Source: Papilionanthe hookeriana x Papilionanthe teres (taxonomy: Eukaryota; Streptophyta; Magnoliopsida; Asparagales; Orchidaceae). From it: DNA of 64,000 bases. The notes under the pieces are model-generated. The model saw nothing but the letters and a program-made list of their open reading frames with translations. It ran no database searches and had not been told where the DNA came from. Positions 57,150 to 64,000 of the stretch are shown one piece after another (position 1 is the first letter of the stretch; every line of letters starts with the position of its first letter). Location: the NCBI GenBank assembly GCA_022702705.1, contig CM040439.1:33730930-33794929 (forward strand). The letters are read 5' to 3'. Both the position numbers and the translations under genes were made by a program.

Positions 57150-59705
57150 TCAGAAATTGAAGTTATGTTCCTTCAATGGCAATCTCCTGTCAAGTATTTC
57201 ATCTCCCTTGTCTAAAAGAGCTGGAGCATACTTTCTCCCATGCGTCATTTTGTAGCTTATGAGGTCCTCACGTACCATGTCTATAACATTATCAACCCCA
57301 TCAATTGTTTGCAATATCTTATCCCAGTTTTTCCTCACTTCTTCACCTTTGCCCGAAATCTTCCCTATGAGATCACCCAGACCCATGGTTTGATCAATCA
57401 GAAGTTCTCTCTGCTCTAAAAACATGGAATTAGCTGCAGCTTCTACTAAGCTGAAGTAACCTTCATCATAGGTTAAAATTCGTTGTTGTATATTAGAAAT
57501 TACATTGATTTTTCCTTCCATGAAATCTACAAATGCTGCTCTGAATTTTTCAAGGCTCATCCAAATATTATCAACACTTGTCCCATGATTCTGTTCCAAC
57601 AAATCAATACTATCTTGGAAAAAATTTAGCCTCACCTCCAAAATTTCAAGTATAACTAGAAAATTGTAGAACTTCTTCTTCAAAGATTGGGGCAATAGCA
57701 TTTTTGGAACAGCAGAGATATCCAAGTTTATTGTAGGGAGATGTTCTTCCAGTATTACTTTAATTATTTCGAGCTCGAGTACTTTCCTTTCTCTGCCTTC
57801 TAATAGTAGGAGAAAGTTTTCCTCAGCCTCCTTCAAACCCTTTTCCATTTCCATTTTTTCAAGAATAGCATTCTCCATACACCTTTTACTTTCCTGGTTT
57901 TCATTATGATTTCTCTTCAGCTCAATTTCTAAGTCACATTTAGCCTTCTTCAACTCTTTAACGACATTTTTCTGTTGCTGTAATTCAAATTCTACTTTGT
58001 CTAATGCAACTGACTTTTCAGAAACAGAAGAATTTGCCTTCTCTAAATCATATGAAACTCTTCGCAAATTATCTTGCAAATCAAGTTCCTTCTGAGCAGC
58101 TTGTTCTTTTACATTGTCGATAGTCCGTAAAAGTTCTGCTACCACTCCTTTAGAAGAAAAAAGTTCTTTCTGCACTGATAAAAGTTCTCCCTGAACATAC
58201 TTTAATTGTTCATCCTTTGATTGGAGGAAAGATACCTTCATTCTTTCTTCAGATACCTCGGCTATGGCTTTGGTGAGAGCAACATTCATATTCTCTAATT
58301 GTTCTGTCAGAAAAGCAACTCTTTCTTCAGCCCTTTCATTTGACCTTTCTACAATAAGATCTAAACCCATAAGATCACAGCGCAATTCCATGAACTTTGA
58401 TTTCAATATGATAGTTATGGTAAAACTCTCTTCTTTGTCCATTATAGTCTGCATTGCCAAGCATTGACTGATTTCAAGTTCTTCCTTGAGGTTACTGATT
58501 TCATGATCATTAGATTTCAACTTTAACAAGTATTCATGGAGTTCATCAGTTATCCTTGCATTCTGTTGACTCCAATGAGCTTCCCTGGATTTTAGCTTAT
58601 CTGAACATTCTTTATGAACCAACGCAAGTGCTCGAAATTTTTGACGCAAGGACTTCAAAGAGGCCAAAGCTTTTACTCCATCGATCTGAGCCTCCTGTGC
58701 CTCTTTCAAAGATTCAAGCAATTCCTGATTTTCTTGTTCAAAGAAGGTGTTTTTAAACTCCAACTCTTTCAGTAGTATATTTTTAGCAGACATGGAGTTT
58801 CTAATTGAAGCAATTTCCTCATCTCTTCTAGCGGTTAATGTCTCGATATCTGATTTCACCTCTTCATACCTCAAGACAATATTATCATACCTTTCCTTTG
58901 ATTCATGCATCTGAATTTCAAGCAATCTTCTCTGGCTTTCTTCATGGGCTAATGCTTGGTTGCACATTTGTAACTGGGAACGAAGATCATTGGAAGTTTG
59001 AATCTCAAAATCTAAACTTGATTGTACAGAAGAAATATTATTGAGCAAGTTTGATCTCTCTGATTCCCACTCTTTCTTACTAGCCCGAAATTCCAGTTGA
59101 ATTTTATTTAGTGCTTCTTCAAGGTGCCAAAACTGCTCAGTTTTCCATTTAAGGCGGTCCTCAATTTCTACTTTCTCTCTAACTAGCTCATCTAGCATTT
59201 CATCTGTTCTTAGCTCTTTGGGCTCCTGAGCTCTTAGTTCTGCATCACATAATTTCTTCTTAGACTCTGACAAAAGACCCTTTAAAGCCTCAATTTCATT
59301 TTTATATCCACAAACCATATTCTCCTGCTCTTCTGCCTTAACATTAACTTCATCCAGAGAAAAAACAAGCTCCTTGTTTACTTGCTCTAACTCCTTAATC
59401 CTCTCCTTGAATCTAGTCCGCATACTCTCAGTAGTTATGCTTAGCTGTTTCAGGGCTAATTCTTTCTCCTGGAAAATTGACTGAAGGTCTTCATACTTCT
59501 GTTTTACCCTGGAAATCTCCTCTGACTTCGCATCAATCTCTTTTGCTTGCTGCTCGATCTCCACCCTCGCATTCTGCAATTTGGCCAGCTGCTCTTCAAA
59601 AGCTCTCCTCAAACTCTCAGAATGGTGACAGTCAGCCTTCTTTTCCGCCTTTAGCATCTCCATTCCACGCCTCATCTCCTCCAACTCCTTGCATGCTTCC
59701 TCCAT
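57150..59705 (-). CDS. Plant coiled-coil protein (At4g38062-like), intact
   Basis: Uninterrupted 851-codon frame on the minus strand, starting at the Met of MEEACKELEEMRRG. An upstream Met at 59768 would add 21 hydrophobic residues that look like translated intron, since a T-rich run ending in GATCTAG (acceptor, 59723) precedes the better start. The protein is nearly all heptad-type coiled coil, rich in Glu, Lys, Leu and Gln, from residue 1 to about 640, with SKKEWESERSNLL and CNQALAHEESQRRLLEIQ as memorable stretches. A less charged C-terminal part follows, with GRKYAPALLDKGDE near the end. I see no signal peptide, motor or membrane segment. From memory it resembles the uncharacterised Arabidopsis coiled-coil protein At4g38062 (myosin-heavy-chain-related in some annotations). 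Its function is not established; a scaffold or tether role would be a guess. Confidence 0.85.
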   Translation of the reverse strand: MEEACKELEEMRRGMEMLKAEKKADCHHSESLRRAFEEQLAKLQNARVEIEQQAKEIDAKSEEISRVKQKYEDLQSIFQEKELALKQLSITTESMRTRFKERIKELEQVNKELVFSLDEVNVKAEEQENMVCGYKNEIEALKGLLSESKKKLCDAELRAQEPKELRTDEMLDELVREKVEIEDRLKWKTEQFWHLEEALNKIQLEFRASKKEWESERSNLLNNISSVQSSLDFEIQTSNDLRSQLQMCNQALAHEESQRRLLEIQMHESKERYDNIVLRYEEVKSDIETLTARRDEEIASIRNSMSAKNILLKELEFKNTFFEQENQELLESLKEAQEAQIDGVKALASLKSLRQKFRALALVHKECSDKLKSREAHWSQQNARITDELHEYLLKLKSNDHEISNLKEELEISQCLAMQTIMDKEESFTITIILKSKFMELRCDLMGLDLIVERSNERAEERVAFLTEQLENMNVALTKAIAEVSEERMKVSFLQSKDEQLKYVQGELLSVQKELFSSKGVVAELLRTIDNVKEQAAQKELDLQDNLRRVSYDLEKANSSVSEKSVALDKVEFELQQQKNVVKELKKAKCDLEIELKRNHNENQESKRCMENAILEKMEMEKGLKEAEENFLLLLEGRERKVLELEIIKVILEEHLPTINLDISAVPKMLLPQSLKKKFYNFLVILEILEVRLNFFQDSIDLLEQNHGTSVDNIWMSLEKFRAAFVDFMEGKINVISNIQQRILTYDEGYFSLVEAAANSMFLEQRELLIDQTMGLGDLIGKISGKGEEVRKNWDKILQTIDGVDNVIDMVREDLISYKMTHGRKYAPALLDKGDEILDRRLPLKEHNFNF

Positions 59706-60090
59706 TCCCAACACCAAGCGAACTAGATCAACCAAAAGACAGGTAATATGAAACCTCGGCAGTTTCACAAATTCATGAAAGGAATTTTATCATACATAGA
59801 TGCAAAATCTCATCTTTTGAACATCTGTGAAAACTTTTAGCATCCACCAACAGCGAACATATCCAATTGCAAGAAATGATTTTTCAAATTCGCGTCAAAC
59901 AAGAAAACAGAAGCTCGAAAGATGAGAGAGAAGAACCTAGAAAACGAAGTTAGCGAGAAGGCGAGACGGAGACGGGCGACCTGCTGATCAAGCTCGGCGG
60001 GGATTGCGGGCAGGCAAATCGGAGAAGAGGGAGAGGTAAAGCAAGGCGGTGGAGAAGAACTGTGCCCTAGAAAATTGGCGGGCTCTCCTT
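59706..60090 (-). other. 5' leader and intron of coiled-coil gene
   Basis: GC-richer stretch on the minus strand upstream of the start codon. A likely first exon lies around 60080-59940 (GATTTGCCTGCCCGCAATCC region), with possible donors GCAG/GTCGCC or CTAG/GTTCTT. An intron of roughly 220 bases would end at the CTAG acceptor at 59723. The transcription start is not fixed by sequence. Confidence 0.45.
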
Positions 60091-60639
60091 TCCAATCTCA
60101 ACTTCTGAATTTTTCTTATTATTATTATTTAACCTATCATTAAAATAGGGTTCTCACCCAATTTCTATCTATTAACATATCATGTTTATCAACCACATAA
60201 ACTTCGATTTTGATGTTTTCGGTATGGGTTAGGTGTTTTATATGTAAAAATTAAGGCTCAGTTTGGAATAGCTTATCTGCAGCGGCGACCGTCTCACTGT
60301 TTGGAAATTACGTTTAATACAAAAGGAAATTGTTAGCATAATATTAGTACATTTTTGGACTATTTAAATAGCTCAAGTCTTGATAGAATGAATTCAATTC
60401 TGTCAGAGTATTATTATATTTCAATTTTATTTTGTAAGAATTTTTTTTATCCACCCAATCATTTTGTCTTTGCCTAGAGTGGGCCACCATGCTTTATGTT
60501 CACATATCAATTTCAATAATCCCTAATTTGATAGTAGGATCAGTTCCAAACCTATTAAAATGAAAACAACTCATTCACTCAAGATCACATATTCTAGATT
60601 TAGCATGCCGACAATCGTTGAGTGCTAGAGGTCAGAACA
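60091..60639. other. Upstream flank of coiled-coil gene
   Basis: About 550 bases, AT-rich, with no gene or element that I recognise. It should hold the promoter of the minus-strand gene, although I see no clear TATA box at a fixed distance. Confidence 0.4.
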
Positions 60640-61255
60640 AAACATGTGGAACTCCAAAAAGAGTAAAGAAGTGTTTAGAATTTCTACTGGGGTAAGGATG
60701 CATCACTAGTCCCCTAGGATGGTTAACAAAAAATTCATACGGTTAGACCTAAGCTTCTAAGAAGAAAGACTAGATCTCAACAAAAGTGAGGTCAACAAAT
60801 GGACCACCAATTAGTGTGGTGTGCCGGATAAGCACACCGCACGTATTGGTGTTGACTGAAGAGATCAACATAAACAACATAACCACCTAAGCTAACACAC
60901 TCGGGATAAAGTGCAGGAACAAGCGAGAATCGTATCTATCGGAGAATTAGCAGTCTTGTTTTCAAATTTTAGTTGTGAATTCAAGTTTTTAAATTTTAGA
61001 GTGACTTTGTATTTTCATGTCGCGATTTCCTTTTTCATTTATCTTTGTGAAGGGATGTTTTATGAATTTATGGAGGCAACCATCAGGAATCCTCATCGAA
61101 AACATGACAGCCGAGGCGAGCTTAATGTATTTGGATTTGATTTCGCTTAATTCTGATTCTCATTTAGATTTTGATTTTGATTTAGATTCTTGGTAATCTT
61201 GTGATTTTAAGATTAGAAAAGGTGTGGGAAAGAAGTGCTACGTTGGGGAGAAAAG
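60640..61255 (-). mobile_element. Fragment Z: 3' junction of a giant-Tat relative
   Basis: 60640-60797 matches the start of the giant LTR (minus strand; near 27830-27971), ending gaggtcaaca. 60798-61255 matches the internal 3' end (27972 upward): aatggacc, ggtgtgc/gcacacc hairpin at 60818-60838, then cgtattggtgttgac. It proves that the LTR boundary at 27971 is real. The rest of the element is absent. An open frame at 60911-61150 is not supported as a gene. Confidence 0.7.
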
Positions 61256-61996
61256 CACGGGGACTCACATTCATGATGAAAAGATGACAAAACATGAATT
61301 TTATATATAAAAACAACGTCATAGAAACAGAGTAAAGTAAAGACAACTTATCTCAAACTCTTCCCCAAGTTAATCTCAAGGAATTTGTTTGACTCCTCTT
61401 CTTTCTTCACAACAATACACAATTCTCTCTTTAGATAAGTAAGGAAGAAGAAATCTCTCACTTTCCCACTCCTCTCACACTCCTTAGAAAAGAAAACAAA
61501 AAACCTAGATTTCCTAAATTAAATGAGAAGACACTCTCTCTAAACTCTAAACTCTAAACTCTTCTTTTTTCTTCTTCTCCTCTCCAAACTTGGCTCCAAA
61601 AGAGTTTAAATTCGGCCAAAACTGAATTTCTAAGAGTTTCCTCAAGCAACCCTTCAAAATCCGGCAAAATACATTGAATCTAACTTAAAATTGGGATAGG
61701 GCGTGGTCTGGCGCTGGATAGGGCGCCGTTCGGTGCATTATTCTGCCAATCGGTCGCAACTCTCTGTAAAATAGCGTGGTCCAACGCTGGTGACAGCGTC
61801 GTTCGGCGATAGTTCAATAAAATGCACTTTTATCCATTTTTGCTCCAAATTTGCTCTCTTTCGCTTCATTTTGCTCCAAAGGCCTAAAATCATTATAATT
61901 GCATGAAATCATGAAAAATACCATTCTTGAAAGTACAATATCATCAAAACTGGTATGAAATAAATAGTAAAAAGCTATCAAATTTTTAGTGGATCA
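61256..61996 (-). repeat. Athila LTR C (3' LTR, partial)
   Basis: Minus strand, starting TGATCCACTAAAAATTTG at 61996. It carries GC-rich inverted repeats (61780-61815 and 61698-61740, for example ggcgctggatagggcgcc) at the same two relative positions as in Athila A and B, again with different sequence. The low-coordinate end is not clear. Confidence 0.7.
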
Positions 61997-62345
61997 AGAT
62001 CCCCTAAACTTAACTATTACTTGTCGTCAAGTAATTTTAGTTAATACAAAAAATAATGATCCACTGCAATAAACTTTATTTCTAGAATACAAAAGTAGCC
62101 TTTTAGTATTTTTGATTTAGATAAGTACAACAGTATGATTTTCATAAAGATCTTTGAATAATTCAACTAAATTCTGCAGGTGTAAGACTATCTAGTAATC
62201 AAGTCTAAGATTTGTAGCCTTCTATTCATTTCAAAAATGATTGTAGACTGTCCTATTAAGGCACTTAAAATAATTACATGAAAAGAAGTTTATGAGAATA
62301 CTACTAATAAGGATGCTAATCCACACATATAAGTTTAGAAAAGTA
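61997..62345 (-). other. Athila C polypurine tract and 3' region fragment
   Basis: 61997-62013 is the polypurine tract (minus strand TTAAGTTTAGGGGATCT). 62016-62035 is the perfect palindromic hairpin attacttg-tcgt-caagtaat. The remaining 300 bases are AT-rich internal 3' region without a gene. Confidence 0.7.
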
Positions 62346-64000
62346 ATTAAGCTTTTTTCCTTTAGGTAGGTCTTGGTGTCCCCCATCCTCTCTCTCTCTT
62401 GTCGTCGGAAAGAGATTGGGTTTGAGTGTCAATGTCAAGGAGTCACCATCTAATATTGGCCTAGTTTTATTCCTATAAATCCTATGGAGGATTTAGAGAA
62501 TTTTTAGGACTAATAGTAGAAAAGGATATTTATGATAATTCTTATATGAGGATATTCTAGAATAACATATTCCAGAATTTTCATAATAAGAAGATCATGG
62601 TAAACCAGAGATTTCTATTTCAGGTTCTTTTAGATCTCCTATAGAAGCTGAGCTTCTATAGTTAATTACATCTTAAACAATTTTCAATTGTTTAAGAAAA
62701 CTTCTGATTAATGTTAATCATTTGTTTTCTAAGAATTTATTTTAAGGAGAGATGTACCCACTATCACTCCTGAATGTCGTTATATCATAGTATTGAATAC
62801 TTTAGGTATTATGTCTAACCTAAGGGTTCTGGTTTTGTTTTTGTTGTCAATGTCGTTGTTTTGTTGAAAAGTTTCAGGTTATGTGCCTAGCCTAAAAGTT
62901 TTGGTTTTTGTTTTTGTTGTTAATGTCGTTGTTTTGTTGAAAAGTTTCAGGTTATGTTGGACTTGGACTAAAAGGTTGGATTTGGGTCTAATTAAACCTT
63001 AATTGATTAAGGTTTAATAATTAATTAAGTCTAATGTAGTAGACTTAATTAGGATTTGTGTTTGATTAAGTCTTACTTAGTTAAGACTTAATAGTTTAAT
63101 TAGGTCTAATGAGTTAGACTTAATTAAGGTTTATGTTTGATTAAGCCTTAGTTAGTTAAGGTTTAATGGCTTAATTAGATCTAATGAGTTAGACCTAATT
63201 AGGGTTTATGCTTGATTAAACCTTAGTTAGTTAAGGTCTAATGGTTTAATTAAGTCTAATGGGTTAGACCTAATTAGGGTTTATGTTTGATTAAACCTCA
63301 ATTAGTTAAGGTCTAATGGTTTAATTAGGTCTAATGGGTTAGACCTAATTAGGGTTTATGTTTGATTAAACCTTAGTTAGTTAAGGTCTAATGGTTTAAT
63401 TAGGTCTAATGGGTTAGACCTAATTAGGGTTTATGTTTGATTAAACCTTAGTTAGTTAAGGTCTAATGGTTTAATTAGGTCTAATGGGTTAGACTTAATT
63501 AGGGTTTATGATTGATTAAACCTTAGTTAGTTAAGGTCTAATGGTTTAATCAGATCTAATGAGTTAGACCAAATTAGGGTTTATGTTTGATTAAACCTTA
63601 GCTAGTTAAGGTCTAATTGTTTAATTAGGTCTAATGGGTTAGACCTAATTAGGGTTTAAGTTTGGTGAAACTTAATGTGTAAGGAGGTTAATTAAGTTTA
63701 ATATGTCTTTAAACTTAACTAAAGGTTTAGTTTTGGTTAATTAGGTTTAATATGTCTTTAAACATAATTAAAATTTAATTTTTGTATTTAAACCTAATTT
63801 AAGTAAGGTTTAATTAATTAAGCTTAATTTGTATTTAAACTTAATTAAAAGGTTTTATTTTGGTTAATTAAGTTTAATGTGTCTTTAAACTTAATTAAAA
63901 TTTAATTTTTATATTAAACCTAATTTAAGTAAGGTTAATGGGTTAATTAAGCGCAATTTGTCTTTAAACTTAATTAAAAGACTTGATTTTGGTTAATTAG
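62346..64000 (-). mobile_element. LTR end W (Tat superfamily U5)
   Basis: 62610-62730 parallels the end part of the giant LTR (20795-20900): tatagttaattacatctta, then taagaaaact. A primer site is not found below it. 62950-63660 is a 75-bp tandem array (about nine units: aattaggtctaatgggttag, acctaattagggtttatg, ttgattaaaccttag). 63660-64000 is a related but different repeat and runs off the window. The LTR must continue beyond 64000. Confidence 0.65.

Noticed and set aside
58264..59746. Plus-strand open frames over the coiled-coil gene
   Set aside because: Antisense shadows of an 851-codon intact frame.
59706..59768. Upstream Met adding 21 hydrophobic residues to the coiled-coil protein
   Set aside because: The stretch contains a T-rich run ending in an AG acceptor and looks like intron; the Met at 59705 fits a coiled-coil N-terminus better.

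Overview
The window is nuclear DNA of a flowering plant. It is a nest of LTR retrotransposons beside one ordinary gene. The evidence is Ty3/gypsy elements of the two big plant non-chromovirus lineages: Athila (primer site matching tRNA-Asp) and Tat/Ogre-like (primer site matching, as I recall it, tRNA-Arg). The one host gene is an intact plant coiled-coil gene. I cannot name the species.

Layout. 1-2330: minus-strand remnant of a Tat-like gag-pol. 2385-2860: Athila primer-site/LTR scrap. 2880-4388: ~78-bp tandem repeats. 4389-6681: plus-strand LTR fragment X of the same LTR superfamily as the giant element, with a W-box-rich minisatellite. 6682-19117: Athila A (plus strand), nearly complete but full of stops, with an extra ORF after integrase and a truncated 3' LTR. 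19115-20436 plus 48385-50637: Athila B (minus strand), joined head-on to Athila A and split in its gag gene by the giant element. 20437-48384: a complete 27.9-kb Tat-lineage element on the minus strand. It has 7.4-7.5 kb LTRs, TG...CA ends and a perfect 5-bp target duplication (ATTTC). 50638-54941: LTR fragment Y (minus), related to the giant LTR. 54942-57149: mostly unrecognised AT-rich DNA. 57150-59705: the host gene (minus) encoding an 851-residue coiled-coil protein. 60640-64000: more fragments of the same two families (LTR Z, Athila LTR C, LTR end W).

The most interesting object is the giant Tat element. Downstream of integrase, in its own 3' position, it carries a frameshifted but clearly recognisable AlkB-type 2-oxoglutarate/Fe(II) oxygenase domain. 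It most resembles the plant ALKBH9/ALKBH10 family, known for RNA N6-methyladenosine demethylation. It is followed by a 37-bp tandem array and then the 3' LTR. Other unusual structure includes a 17-nt perfect inverted match between the 5' leader and the sequence beside the 3' LTR, a conserved hairpin next to that site, an 18-bp TGACG...CGTCA palindrome in a GC-rich island inside the LTR, W-box minisatellites in related LTRs, and GC-rich palindromes at matching promoter positions in three Athila LTRs but with different sequence in each. All retroelement genes here are damaged. The only gene that looks intact and expressed is the coiled-coil gene.
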